Shown here in pieces: positions 25,536 to 34,389 of a stretch of DNA of 64,000 nucleotides. This stretch comes from Flavobacteriaceae bacterium (GTDB taxonomy: Bacteria; Bacteroidota; Bacteroidia; Flavobacteriales; Flavobacteriaceae), in the NCBI GenBank assembly GCA_947446865.1, contig CANFHX010000002.1, positions 62,001 through 126,000 of the forward strand, read 5' to 3'. The notes under the pieces are model-generated. The model did not search any database and was not told the DNA's origin. It was given only the letters and a program-made list of their open reading frames with translations. The stretch's first letter is position 1; the number at the start of each line of letters is the position of its first letter. Position numbers and translations under genes: made by a program.

Positions 25536-27662
25536 TTAAAGTACCATCGTCAACTGTATTCGTTTTCTGTCTTCATCAACCTCAACGACTTTTACCTGAA
25601 CATGTTGGTGTAATTTGACCACTTCATTGACATCGGAAACAAAACCGGCTTTGAGTTGCGAAATATGAACCAAGCCACTTTCTTTTACACCTATATCTAC
25701 AAAACAACCAAAGGCCGTAATGTTGTTTACAATTCCTGGTAAAATCATGCCGGTTCGAACGTCTTTTATCGTTTTTACATTTGGATCAAACTCAAATACT
25801 TTGGCTGCCTTTCTTGGATCTAATCCTGGTTTTACTAATTCTTTTAAAATGTCTTTTATTCCTAATATTCCGATGGTTTCGGTAATATAATTTTCGGGTT
25901 GTATTAAAGCGATTTTCTCTTTATTGGCAATCAATTCGTTAACGGAAATTTTTAAATTCTTCGCCATTTTTTCCACTACAGAATATGCTTCGGGATGCAC
26001 TGCCGAATTGTCTAATGGATTTTTTCCTTCTTTAATTCGGATAAATGCTGCCGCTTGTTGGTAGGCTTTATCGCCCAAACGCGATACTTTTTTAAGTTGT
26101 TTTCGATCTTCAAAGGGACCGTTTTCCGAACGGTAGGCTACTATATTTTCTGCGGTCTTCTCTCCTATTCCACTCACGTAACTCAACAGCGATTTGCTGG
26201 CAGTATTGATATTTATTCCCACCGAATTTACGCAACGAACCACCACGGTATCTAGTTCTTCCTTTAATTTCGATTGGTCCACATCGTGTTGGTACTGCCC
26301 CACTCCTATCGACTTGGCGTCAATTTTCACCAATTCCGCCAATGGATCTGAAAGTCGTCTTCCGATAGAAACCGAACCTCGAACGGTTACATCGTAATTT
26401 GGAAATTCATCGCGCGCAATTTTACTTGCCGAATATACAGAGGCTCCTGCTTCGGAAACCACAAAAACCTGAACGGGTTTATCGAAAGGGATTTTCTTAA
26501 TAAAAAATTCGGTTTCTCTTGATGCAGTTCCGTTTCCGATGGAAATTGCTTCAATATTATAAGCATTCACCATTGATTTTATTTTCTTCATTGCCATAGA
26601 AGTTTCGTTCTGTGGCTGGTGTGGATAGATGGTTTCGTTGTATAATAAATCGCCTTTTTCGTCGAGGCAAACTATTTTACAACCACTTCTAAAACCAGGA
26701 TCGATGGCTAAAATTCGTTTTTCTCCCAAAGGTGGAGCTAATAATAATTGACCTAAATTTCCTGCAAAAACATCAATCGCTTTAGCATCGGCTTTGGTTT
26801 TGGCTTCTTGTAAGGTTTCGTTGGAAATGGCTGGATGCAATAACCGTTTGTAACTGTCTTCAATGGCAAGTTGCACATGCGAAATGGATGGACTGTTGCT
26901 GTTTTTGATAATAATTCCATCAATTAAATCGTAAGTTTCTTCAAGATCTATTTCGATTTTAACTTTTACAAATCCTTCATTTTCTGCTCGAAGCATTGCT
27001 AATAATCTATGGGAAGGGGCTTTGGTTAATGGTTCGGCCCAATCAAAATATTGAGAGAATTTTTGAGCGGCTTCTTCCTCGGCTTTCTTTTTTACAACTT
27101 TAACTTCTATAACCGCTTTTCTAGTATACAATCTTCGCAAACTTTGACGAACTGCAATATTCTCGTTAATCCATTCGGCAACAATGTCTCGTGCGCCTTG
27201 TAGGGCCTCGTCTTCGTTACTAACGTTTTTGTTAATGTATTGGGTAGCCAAGAAATCTACGTCTTCGTTTCTTTGGGATAAAATTAATTTTGCTAAAGGT
27301 TCTAATCCGTTTTCACGTGCAACGTCGGCACGGGTTTTCTTCTTCTTTTTATAAGGTAAATACAAATCTTCAATTTCTTGCAAATCAAAACTTTTTTCAA
27401 TTCTTACCTTTAATTCTGGTGAAAGTTGCCCTTGTTCTTCAATAGTTTTCAGAATGCTTTCTTTGCGTTTTTCTATTTCGGCAAATTGCTTAGAAAGTTT
27501 GGCAATATTTTCAATTTGAACCTCATCCAAATTACCTGTTTGGTCTTTTCGGTATCGAGAAATAAACGGAATAGTGCAATCTTCATTAAGCAATTTTAGA
27601 GTTGCTTCAATGTTTTTTGGGGTAGTGTTTACTTGGGCTTGAATGAAATTTATGTTGGTCAT
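25536..27662 (-). CDS. tex: Tex-family RNA-binding transcription accessory protein
   Basis: A 708-residue protein, close to the usual Tex length. It has an N-terminal helical region with FISRYRKDQTGNLDE, a YqgF-like RNase H fold with ILAIDPGFRSGCKIV, a helix-hairpin-helix segment (NINTASKSLLSYVSGIGEKTAENIV) and a C-terminal S1 RNA-binding domain (GMILPGIVNNITAFGCFVDIGVKESGLVHISQL). Tex proteins bind nucleic acid and affect transcription and its coupling to translation. All domains are intact. Confidence 0.93.
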   Translation of the reverse strand: MTNINFIQAQVNTTPKNIEATLKLLNEDCTIPFISRYRKDQTGNLDEVQIENIAKLSKQFAEIEKRKESILKTIEEQGQLSPELKVRIEKSFDLQEIEDLYLPYKKKKKTRADVARENGLEPLAKLILSQRNEDVDFLATQYINKNVSNEDEALQGARDIVAEWINENIAVRQSLRRLYTRKAVIEVKVVKKKAEEEAAQKFSQYFDWAEPLTKAPSHRLLAMLRAENEGFVKVKIEIDLEETYDLIDGIIIKNSNSPSISHVQLAIEDSYKRLLHPAISNETLQEAKTKADAKAIDVFAGNLGQLLLAPPLGEKRILAIDPGFRSGCKIVCLDEKGDLLYNETIYPHQPQNETSMAMKKIKSMVNAYNIEAISIGNGTASRETEFFIKKIPFDKPVQVFVVSEAGASVYSASKIARDEFPNYDVTVRGSVSIGRRLSDPLAELVKIDAKSIGVGQYQHDVDQSKLKEELDTVVVRCVNSVGININTASKSLLSYVSGIGEKTAENIVAYRSENGPFEDRKQLKKVSRLGDKAYQQAAAFIRIKEGKNPLDNSAVHPEAYSVVEKMAKNLKISVNELIANKEKIALIQPENYITETIGILGIKDILKELVKPGLDPRKAAKVFEFDPNVKTIKDVRTGMILPGIVNNITAFGCFVDIGVKESGLVHISQLKAGFVSDVNEVVKLHQHVQVKVVEVDEDRKRIQLTMVL

Positions 27663-27719
27663 TTTAAGAAAATAGTTTTATAAATAAATGTGGATTTAGA
27701 TAATAAAAATTAGAGGTTA

Positions 27720-28622
27720 TTAATCCTGAACGATAACGTCTTTAGGGTCTTCTTTCTTGTATTCGGGTTGAATATTAATGTGATTGATATGAAATTTATC
27801 TAATAAAAGTTGTTCTATTTTATCTGAAATTTCATTGAATTCACTTAGTTTTATATCTTCAGAACAATCTAAATGTGCCTCAAGATGCAACTCGTTTTCA
27901 TTAAGATACCAAACATGAATGTGGTGCAATTTTCCAGCCCCTTCAATTTTTTGAACTTCTGCAACAATTTCTTTAATATCTATTTCTTCTGGTGTGAAAA
28001 GCATTAACATCTTAGTGGATGTTTTTAATAAATCGATTCCAACTACAATTAGATATAACGCAATTAAAATAGTCATTACACCATCTACCCAAAACCAATT
28101 ATAATATTTCATTAACAATCCACCCACCAAAACCGCTACCGATGCCATCATATCTGTCAATAAATGCAAATAAGCCGACTTCATATTAAGGTTATGCTCG
28201 GCATCTTTTTGTAATAATAAGACCGAACCACCATTAACTACAATTCCTAAAAGGGAAAGCCAAATTACAAGATTGGACTCAATTGGTTTTGGATGAAAAA
28301 AGCGATCCGTTGCGCCATAAATCAAGATAAATGCTACTATTATTAAGGTAGATGCATTTACAAAAGCAGCAATTAATTCGGCTCTTTTGTATCCAAAAGT
28401 TTGGTCTTCGGTGGCTTTTTTTCGAGATAATTTATGGGCAATAAGGCTAAATCCTAAAGAAAGCACATCTGAAAAATTATGAAGTGCATCGGATAATAAA
28501 GCCAAACTTCCAGAGGCAATCCCACCGATAATTTGTGCTACAGTAATAAGTAAATTTAGTAAAATAGAATATATCAAATTTTTACCTTGTACCTCATGGT
28601 GGTGTGAATGATTGTGTCCCAT
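27720..28622 (-). CDS. Cation diffusion facilitator (zinc/cadmium/cobalt efflux)
   Basis: 300 residues with a His-rich N-terminus (HNHSHHHE), six hydrophobic segments and a C-terminal cytoplasmic domain. The metal-site motifs are D45xxH48xxxD52 (SDALHNFSD) in helix 2 and H153xxxD157 (HLLTD) in helix 5. HD-HD ligands favour zinc. The C-terminal HIHVWYLNENELHLEAHLDC segment carries the metal-sensing His cluster. The start codon immediately follows the rpiB stop, so the two genes are co-transcribed. Confidence 0.92.
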   Translation of the reverse strand: MGHNHSHHHEVQGKNLIYSILLNLLITVAQIIGGIASGSLALLSDALHNFSDVLSLGFSLIAHKLSRKKATEDQTFGYKRAELIAAFVNASTLIIVAFILIYGATDRFFHPKPIESNLVIWLSLLGIVVNGGSVLLLQKDAEHNLNMKSAYLHLLTDMMASVAVLVGGLLMKYYNWFWVDGVMTILIALYLIVVGIDLLKTSTKMLMLFTPEEIDIKEIVAEVQKIEGAGKLHHIHVWYLNENELHLEAHLDCSEDIKLSEFNEISDKIEQLLLDKFHINHINIQPEYKKEDPKDVIVQD

Positions 28623-29054
28623 TTAACTACAAGAAATTTTATCCACTCGTGTTGCATGTCTTCCTCCTTCAAATTCGGTATTTATAAAAGTATCTACAAT
28701 TTCTATCGCTTGCGGTATTGAGGTAAATCGCGCCGGAATGCTTACCACGTTAGCATTATTATGTTGGCGCGCTAGCGCCGAAATTTCTTTGGTCCAACAA
28801 AGTGCCGCACGAATTCCTTGGTGTTTATTAGCAGTCATAGCAATTCCGTTTCCAGAACCACAAATTACAATTCCTAAATCGGCTTTACCAGATTCTACAT
28901 CTGTAGCAACTGGATGACCAAAATCTGGATAATCCACACTATCTAAAGTATCGGTTCCGTGATTGATAATTTCATGCCCTTTAGAAGTTAAAAAGGCAAC
29001 AATTGCTTTTTTATAATCTGGTCCTGCGTGGTCGTTTCCGATGGAGATTTTCAT
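28623..29054 (-). CDS. rpiB: Ribose-5-phosphate isomerase B
   Basis: 143 residues from ATG 29054 (MKISIGNDHAGPDYKK). A longer reading from 29093 adds 13 residues that do not match the family, so the inner ATG is chosen. H9 in DHAG, C65 in IVICGSGNG and the phosphate-binding GSGNGIAMTANK (66-77) are the RpiB active-site features. It interconverts ribose-5-phosphate and ribulose-5-phosphate in the pentose phosphate pathway. A TAAATTTG element sits just upstream. Confidence 0.93.
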   Translation of the reverse strand: MKISIGNDHAGPDYKKAIVAFLTSKGHEIINHGTDTLDSVDYPDFGHPVATDVESGKADLGIVICGSGNGIAMTANKHQGIRAALCWTKEISALARQHNNANVVSIPARFTSIPQAIEIVDTFINTEFEGGRHATRVDKISCS

Positions 29055-29080
29055 AGTATTTATTGTTCTAGTTGTGGAAA

Positions 29081-29088
29081 CAAATTTA
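29081..29088 (-). promoter_or_regulatory. Probable -7 element for rpiB
   Basis: The minus strand reads TAAATTTG, a TAnnTTTG match, 27 bases upstream of the chosen rpiB start. It supports the inner start, because the longer reading would begin only about 5 bases away from this element. Confidence 0.5.
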
Positions 29089-29093
29089 ATCAA

Positions 29094-29748
29094 ACTTATT
29101 AGTAAATCGATTTCAATTTAGTAAAAATATATCTACTTGATTTACTTGTAATAAGGTTTTTAGATTACTGAGAAATCTATTTAAGTAACTGGTAATCATT
29201 ACATATTATTTAATTCAAATGTTAATTATTTAAATTGTTAATAGCGGTTTACAATTCGTTGATATTCAGTTAACTTTAAATTAATAACTTTTGTTGATAA
29301 CTTAGGATAGAAAATAAGAAGTTTTTGGTGCTTGTATTAGTATAATTTGTAATCCAAAATTGAATTGAGAAAATCTAATTTAGTTTGGTGTTTTTTTATA
29401 AAAGTTATCCATAAAAAAAAGCACTTTTTCAACAGAAAACAACATTTAAAGTTATTTACAAAAACTATATTTATTCACTTGTTAACAACTGTTTATTACT
29501 TTTAAAAATTGATTCAAAATGAACGCTTTATACTCTTAAAACTATGTTAATAAATCCGTATAAAAAAGTATAACCATAAAATCAAGTAAATAAAATTAAA
29601 GTTATTGTACTAATTAACATGCTATAATAACCACCAAAAATTAATTTAAATTTAAAATTTCTTTTTGTTGTTTTTAATAGATGTTGAAAACTTTCAAATT
29701 TATTAGAGAATAAAAAGAACAGATTCCTAGTAATGACAAAATAGTATT
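29094..29748. other. AT-rich gene-free region with DnaA-box-like cluster (candidate oriC)
   Basis: No credible gene is present in this 655-bp gap. DnaA-box-like 9-mers close to TTATNCACA occur at 29405 (TTATCCATA), 29452 (TTATTTACA) and 29471 (TTATTCACT) on the plus strand and at 29292-29300 on the minus strand (TTATCAACA). Each has one or two mismatches. The gap separates an almost uniformly minus-strand region to the left from a mainly plus-strand region to the right. The parS sites at 44.7-46.8 kb and mnmG are consistent with origin proximity. No dnaA gene is seen, so the call is tentative. Confidence 0.38.
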
Positions 29749-29982
29749 CTATACAATTTCTAAATTAGTATTCAAATTATTTAATATTTCTTGAACTATT
29801 TCAAAATCTTTAGGATGTACTTTTAATTGAATTCCGCCATAAGCGTAACTTGCCAATGGATTCACCGAAACTAAATTCTCATTTTGAAATAAATAAGGTA
29901 TTCCTTCACTATCTAAAATAGACTTTAAAACCAGTATTTCATGAGGAAAATTAAAGATAGCAATAGTTTCAAATTCTACCAT
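29749..29982 (-). CDS. DUF2007-type putative signal-transducing protein
   Basis: A 77-residue soluble protein. FETIAIFNFPHEILVLKSILDSEGIPYLF is the typical opening of DUF2007 proteins, a small ferredoxin-like alpha/beta fold. ASYAYGGIQLKVHPKDFEIVQEIL completes the domain. Members have been compared with PII-like sensors but have no defined role. It stands alone between the candidate origin region and rnr, divergent from rnr. Confidence 0.78.
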   Translation of the reverse strand: MVEFETIAIFNFPHEILVLKSILDSEGIPYLFQNENLVSVNPLASYAYGGIQLKVHPKDFEIVQEILNNLNTNLEIV

Positions 29983-30146
29983 TTTAGTTAATTTAGTTTT
30001 AAAAATTTAATCCAAATTTAAACTAAACTTTACTAATTCTATCCCTTCTTAACTTTTTATAAAAGTTATATTTTCGATAAATCTTATTACTTAATTCTAT
30101 AATCTTAATACTTCTTCGTAATTTTAAACTTTATTAGAAAAAGATT

Positions 30147-32327
30147 ATGAGTAAAATACCAAAAAAATTTGGAAGTAAAGAGAAAACATTCTCTGAAAAG
30201 ATATTAAAAATACTATCACAAAACGCAAATAAACCTTTCAATTACAAACAAATATGTGCTGTTCTTGAATTAAACGATACTAAAAGCAGAAACGAAATTA
30301 TTAAAGATTTAAAAATTCTTGCTGCTCAAAAAGTAATTATTGAAAGCGATCCCGGAAATTATTTAGTGAAATCTGTAAGTCAAGATTACTACGAAGGAAC
30401 TATTGATATGACTTCTAGAAGAACTGCTTACTTCATCTGCCCTGATTTTGAAACGGATGTTTTTATTCCAACCAATAATTTAAACCACGCTTTAGATAAA
30501 GATAAAGTTAGGGTTTATGTTTACAACCGTCGAAAAGGAAAAAAACCAGAAGGGGAAGTTATAGAAATTTTAGAAAGAGCCAAAACCGAATTCGTTGGAG
30601 TTATTGATATACAAAAGAATTTTGCTTTTGTATCTACTGCCAATGCTAAAATGTATACCGATATTTTTATATCGAAAGATAAATACAACGGAGCAGAACA
30701 AGGTGATGTAGTGGTTGTAAAAATTGAAGATTGGCCTAAAAAAGCCGATTCACCTTTTGGAACCGTACTAAAAGTTTTAGGAAAACCAGGCGAACACGAT
30801 ACCGAAATTCATGCTATCCTTGCTGAATATGGTTTACCTTATGATTTTCCTATAGAAGTAGAAGTTTTTGCACAAAAAATTGATACTGCTATTCATCCGG
30901 AAGAAATTGCAAAACGTCGCGACATGCGAGATACGTTGACATATACAATTGATCCTAAAGATGCTAAAGATTTTGATGATGCTTTATCGTTTAAAAAATT
31001 AGAAAATGGAAATTTTGAAATTGGAATTCACATTGCCGATGTTTCGCATTATTTACAAGAAGGAACCATCTTAGATGATGAAGCCTACAACAGAGGAACT
31101 TCGGTTTATTTAGTAGATAGAGTAGTGCCAATGTTGCCAGAAGTTTTATCTAATTTTGCTTGTTCACTTCGTCCGAATGAAGAAAAATATACCTTTTCTG
31201 CTATTTTCGAAATTGATAATAAAGCAACTGTTTTAAACCAATGGTTTGGTAGAACGGTAATTAATTCCGACCAACGATTTTCGTATGAAGAAGCGCAGGT
31301 TATCATCGAAACTAAATCAAATAAAATTCCAGCAGAAATTTCGTTAACAGGTTCCGATTTTACTGCTTCCGATGCAATTACTGAAGCCACTTTAAAATTA
31401 GATGAATTAGCAAAAATTCTTCGAAGAAATAGAATGAATAACGGTGCAATATCGTTTGATAAAGTAGAAGTTAAATTCAATTTAGATGAAAATGGAGAAC
31501 CAGAAGGTGTTTACTTTAAAGTTTCCAAAGATGCCAATCATTTGATAGAAGAATTCATGCTTTTAGCCAATAGAAAAGTTGCAGAATACATTGGAAAACA
31601 AAAGAAAACCTTCATTTATAGAATTCACGATGAACCAAATGAAGATAAGTTATTTGCCATGCAGGCTTTGATTTCAAAATTTGGTTACAAAATAGATTTA
31701 CGCGATAAAAAAGATATTTCTAAATCGTTAAATCAATTAATGTCAGACGTTAATGGAAAGAAAGAGCAAAATCTTATCGATACACTAGCAATTAGAACCA
31801 TGAGTAAAGCCAAATATTCGACAGAAAATATTGGTCACTATGGTTTGGCTTTCGATTATTACAGTCATTTTACGTCGCCAATTAGACGTTATCCGGATGT
31901 TATGGTACATCGATTACTACAATTCTATTTGGATGGCGGAAAAAGCGCTGATGCCGAAGTTTATGAAGAAAAATGTGTGCATTCATCCAATATGGAAAGT
32001 TTAGCAACCAATGCCGAACGCGATTCTATCAAGTACATGCAAATTAAATACATGCAAGATCATAAAGATCAAGAATTCCTTGGTGTTATTTCGGGGGTTA
32101 CCGAGTGGGGAATTTATGTAGAAATTGTAGAAAATAAATGCGAAGGAATGTGTAGAATTCGTGAAATTAAAGACGATTATTACACTTTTGATGAAAAACA
32201 ATATGCCTTGGTTGGAGAAATTTCTAAACAATTATTACAATTAGGTGACGAAGTTTACGTTAAAGTTAAGAATGCGGACTTAGTTAAAAAACAATTGGAT
32301 TTTTCTTTTTTAAGAAAGAATGAGTAA
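30147..32327 (+). CDS. rnr: Ribonuclease R
   Basis: A 726-residue RNB-family exoribonuclease. An N-terminal winged-helix segment (KPFNYKQICAVLELNDTKSRNEI) is followed by cold-shock-type OB domains. The catalytic RNB domain starts near 262, with metal-binding aspartates in IDPKDAKDFDDAL (268-280) and HYTSPIRRYPD-type sequence (HFTSPIRRYPDVMVHRLL). The C-terminal S1 domain is at about 640-722. It degrades structured RNA 3' to 5'. It is the first plus-strand gene right of the candidate origin. Confidence 0.94.
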   Translation: MSKIPKKFGSKEKTFSEKILKILSQNANKPFNYKQICAVLELNDTKSRNEIIKDLKILAAQKVIIESDPGNYLVKSVSQDYYEGTIDMTSRRTAYFICPDFETDVFIPTNNLNHALDKDKVRVYVYNRRKGKKPEGEVIEILERAKTEFVGVIDIQKNFAFVSTANAKMYTDIFISKDKYNGAEQGDVVVVKIEDWPKKADSPFGTVLKVLGKPGEHDTEIHAILAEYGLPYDFPIEVEVFAQKIDTAIHPEEIAKRRDMRDTLTYTIDPKDAKDFDDALSFKKLENGNFEIGIHIADVSHYLQEGTILDDEAYNRGTSVYLVDRVVPMLPEVLSNFACSLRPNEEKYTFSAIFEIDNKATVLNQWFGRTVINSDQRFSYEEAQVIIETKSNKIPAEISLTGSDFTASDAITEATLKLDELAKILRRNRMNNGAISFDKVEVKFNLDENGEPEGVYFKVSKDANHLIEEFMLLANRKVAEYIGKQKKTFIYRIHDEPNEDKLFAMQALISKFGYKIDLRDKKDISKSLNQLMSDVNGKKEQNLIDTLAIRTMSKAKYSTENIGHYGLAFDYYSHFTSPIRRYPDVMVHRLLQFYLDGGKSADAEVYEEKCVHSSNMESLATNAERDSIKYMQIKYMQDHKDQEFLGVISGVTEWGIYVEIVENKCEGMCRIREIKDDYYTFDEKQYALVGEISKQLLQLGDEVYVKVKNADLVKKQLDFSFLRKNE

Positions 32328-32367
32328 AAAGTAATTAGTGAATAGTAATTAGTTTTAATATATACTT

Positions 32368-33033
32368 ATGAAAAAAATAGTTTATAGTTTATTATTAATC
32401 AGTTCTATAGCCTTTTCTCAAACTGAGAAAAGTGTTGGTGATTTTAATAAAGTAACCGCTTTTGACCAAATAGATGTTACCTTAATTCCTGGAAAAGAGA
32501 ATAAGGTTCTACTTTCTGGAAGTGGATCGGAAGAAGTAGAGTTAGTCAATAAAAATGGCGAATTAAAAATTAGAATGCCTCTAACAAGATTATTAGAAGG
32601 AGACAATGTTTCGGCTTCGGTTTATTATAAAAAAATTGATGCTGTTGAAGCCAATGAAGGTTCTAGAATAGCAAGCGAATCGGTATTTACAGCAACTTCA
32701 TTTGATATAAAAGCCAAGGAAGGTTCGGAAATAAAAATTAAACTTCAGGTAGATAGATTAACTGCTAGAGTTGCCAACGGATCTACTATTAACCTTTCTG
32801 GAACTGCTAAAAACCAAGAGGTTTTAGTGAATTCTGGAGGAATTTATAATGCTGAAAAACTGGTTACTAATCAAACGGTAATAACAGTTAACGCTGAAGG
32901 AGAATCGGATGTTTATGCTACCGATCTAGTGGAGGCAAAAGTTCGTGCTGGAGGAGATATTATTATTTACGGAAAGCCAAAACAAATCAACCAAAAGATA
33001 GTTGCAGGCGGAACAATTAAAGAAGCAAATTAG
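32368..33033 (+). CDS. Head-GIN domain (DUF2807) secreted protein
   Basis: 221 residues with signal peptide MKKIVYSLLLISSIAFSQ. The rest is a run of short beta-strands (FDQIDVTLIPGKENKVLLSG, KIRMPLTRLL, VEANEGSRIAS, INAEGESD-type turns), forming the right-handed beta-helix/head-GIN fold of putative autotransporter-like adhesins in Bacteroidota. It follows rnr by 40 bp. It is probably surface or periplasmic; the ligand is unknown. Confidence 0.82.
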   Translation: MKKIVYSLLLISSIAFSQTEKSVGDFNKVTAFDQIDVTLIPGKENKVLLSGSGSEEVELVNKNGELKIRMPLTRLLEGDNVSASVYYKKIDAVEANEGSRIASESVFTATSFDIKAKEGSEIKIKLQVDRLTARVANGSTINLSGTAKNQEVLVNSGGIYNAEKLVTNQTVITVNAEGESDVYATDLVEAKVRAGGDIIIYGKPKQINQKIVAGGTIKEAN

Positions 33034-33097
33034 ATTTTATTTTAGTTTCTAATTAATAAATGCTAATTTGCAGAATAATTTACGATAAAAAATAAGT

Positions 33098-33781
33098 ATG
33101 TTACAAGATATTGCCGCTGCTATTATCCCAGGTTTTATTTTAAGTTTTATGATTGGTCCAGTATTCTTTGTATTACTGGAAACTAGCGTGGTTAAAGGTT
33201 TTAAAGCAGCAATTGTATTTGATTTAGGAGTGGTTCTTGCCGATGTAATCTTTATTTTAATTGCTTATTTTAGTAGTTATCGATTAATTCAAAGCATTAA
33301 AGACGATCCTGCTTTATTTATTTTTGGTGGATTAGTAATGCTAACGTATGGTATAATTACCCTAATAAAAAACAAAAAAGCCGAGAAAAATATTGACGAA
33401 GAAGATCCAACAGAATTAGCTAAAAATAATTATTTTTCCTTATTTATTAAAGGATTTTTCCTCAATTTCATCAATGTTGGCGTTCTTGGATATTGGTTAT
33501 TAATTTTAATTACCATTGGTCCAAGATTAAAATTAGATCCAACAAGAATGTTTACTTTTTTAGCTACCATGGTAGTAACTTACTTTATCACGGATATTTT
33601 TAAAATACTAGCCGCTAAACAATTAAGAAACAAATTAAACCCTAAAAATATTCTACTTATTAAGAAATTCATAAGTATTGTTTTAATAATTTCGGGAGTT
33701 TTTATTCTTTCACAAGGTTTGTTACCTAAAGACAAACAGATAGTTACCAAAGCAGCAGAGGATTTAGAAAACAACAGATAA
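33098..33781 (+). CDS. LysE-family transporter
   Basis: 227 residues with six hydrophobic helices. AAIIPGFILSFMIGPVFFVLLETSVVKGFKAAIVFDLGVVLADVIFI matches the N-terminal half of LysE/RhtB exporters, including the GP-x-F segment of helix 1. A charged cytoplasmic loop (KNKKAEKNIDEEDPTE) separates the two three-helix halves. It probably exports amino acids or related metabolites; the substrate is undetermined. Confidence 0.82.
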   Translation: MLQDIAAAIIPGFILSFMIGPVFFVLLETSVVKGFKAAIVFDLGVVLADVIFILIAYFSSYRLIQSIKDDPALFIFGGLVMLTYGIITLIKNKKAEKNIDEEDPTELAKNNYFSLFIKGFFLNFINVGVLGYWLLILITIGPRLKLDPTRMFTFLATMVVTYFITDIFKILAAKQLRNKLNPKNILLIKKFISIVLIISGVFILSQGLLPKDKQIVTKAAEDLENNR

Positions 33782-33885
33782 TAATTTTTACTTATTCTTT
33801 ATTTCAATTTTAAGACTTAGATGAGATTCCTACGGAATGACAACTTTGTGCTTATTCTTAAGGTTTCTAACAAAAAGTCAATCAA

Positions 33886-34199
33886 TTTTTCTAAAAATTT
33901 ACCACAAAAAAACCCTCAAGTTTCCTTGAAGGTTTCTGAGGCATCGTCCGGATTCGAACTGAACTTTAATTAATTTTTTCTAAAAATTCACACAAAAAAA
34001 CCCTCAAGTTTCCTTGAAGGTTTCAGAGGCATCGTCCGGATTCGAACTGAACTTTAATTAATTTTTTCTAAAAATTCACCACAAAAAAACCCTCAAGTTT
34101 CCTTGAAGGTTTCTGAGGCATCGTCCGGATTCGAACTGAACTTTAATTAATTTTTTCTAAAAATTTACAAAAAAAACCCTCAAGTTTCCTTGAAGGTTT
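33886..34199. repeat. Three tandem ~88-bp copies of the tRNA-Cys 3' end plus terminator
   Basis: The block GAGGCATCGTCCGGATTCGA recurs at 33938, 34026 and 34115, and a fourth time as the 3' end of the intact tRNA-Cys at 34202. Spacing is 88, 89 and 87 bp. Each unit holds about 21 bases of tRNA (T-loop to discriminator, minus-strand sense), the downstream hairpin terminator, and an AT-rich linker with CTTTAATTAATTTT. The incomplete copies lack the D-arm and anticodon arm. Units are very similar, implying recent amplification or repeated recombination at the tRNA 3' end. Confidence 0.9.
34169..34199 (-). terminator. Rho-independent terminator of tRNA-Cys
   Basis: In the minus direction ACCTTCAAG, a GAAA loop and CTTGAGGGT form a 9-bp stem with one G-U pair, followed by a T-run. 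It begins a few bases after the tRNA 3' end. The same hairpin recurs in each of the three partial copies. Confidence 0.82.
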
Positions 34200-34202
34200 C
34201 TG

Positions 34203-34273
34203 AGGCATCGTCCGGATTCGAACCGGAGTAGGAGCTTTTGCAGAGCCCAGCCTAGCCGCTCGGCCACGACGCC
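34203..34273 (-). tRNA. tRNA-Cys (anticodon GCA)
   Basis: A 71-nt cloverleaf folds on the minus strand. The acceptor stem GGCGTCG pairs with CGATGCC (one G-U). The D-arm is GCC/GGC, the anticodon stem GGGCT/AGCTC with loop CTGCAAA (anticodon GCA), and the T-arm TCCGG/CCGGA with loop TTCGAAT. U73 is the expected discriminator for Cys. A full promoter lies upstream and a terminator downstream. CCA is not encoded. Confidence 0.95.
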
Positions 34274-34290
34274 AATTATTTATTGGATTG

Positions 34291-34321
34291 CAAATATAAT
34301 ATAAAAATTCCAAAATGCAAA
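34291..34321 (-). promoter_or_regulatory. tRNA-Cys promoter (TTTG-N19-TATATTTG)
   Basis: On the minus strand, TTTG (34318-34321) and TATATTTG (34291-34298) are separated by exactly 19 bases, a full match to the Bacteroidota promoter consensus. The tRNA 5' end is 17 bases beyond the -7 element. The -33 element overlaps the left arm of palindrome copy C. Confidence 0.8.
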
Positions 34322-34373
34322 TTCCAAATTCCATTTAGAAAAATATACTTTTTAAAGTTGGAATTTGGAATTT
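34319..34373. repeat. AATTCCA palindromic hairpin element, copy C
   Basis: Arms AAATTCCAAATTCCA (34319-34333) and its complement (34359-34373) surround a 25-base loop. Weaker outer arms extend toward 34303 and 34391. The repeat family is the same as copies A and B near 25 kb. It sits between the end of folB and the tRNA-Cys promoter. Confidence 0.75.
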
Positions 34374-34389
34374 TATAAGATTGGAATTT

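Noticed and set aside
27310..27326. CACGTG-containing parS-like sequence within tex
   Set aside because: About four mismatches from the 16-bp consensus; the hexamer alone is expected by chance in coding DNA.
33886..34223. CRISPR-like direct repeats
   Set aside because: The ~88-bp units are contiguous tandem copies with no unique spacers, and no cas genes are present; they derive from the tRNA-Cys 3' end.
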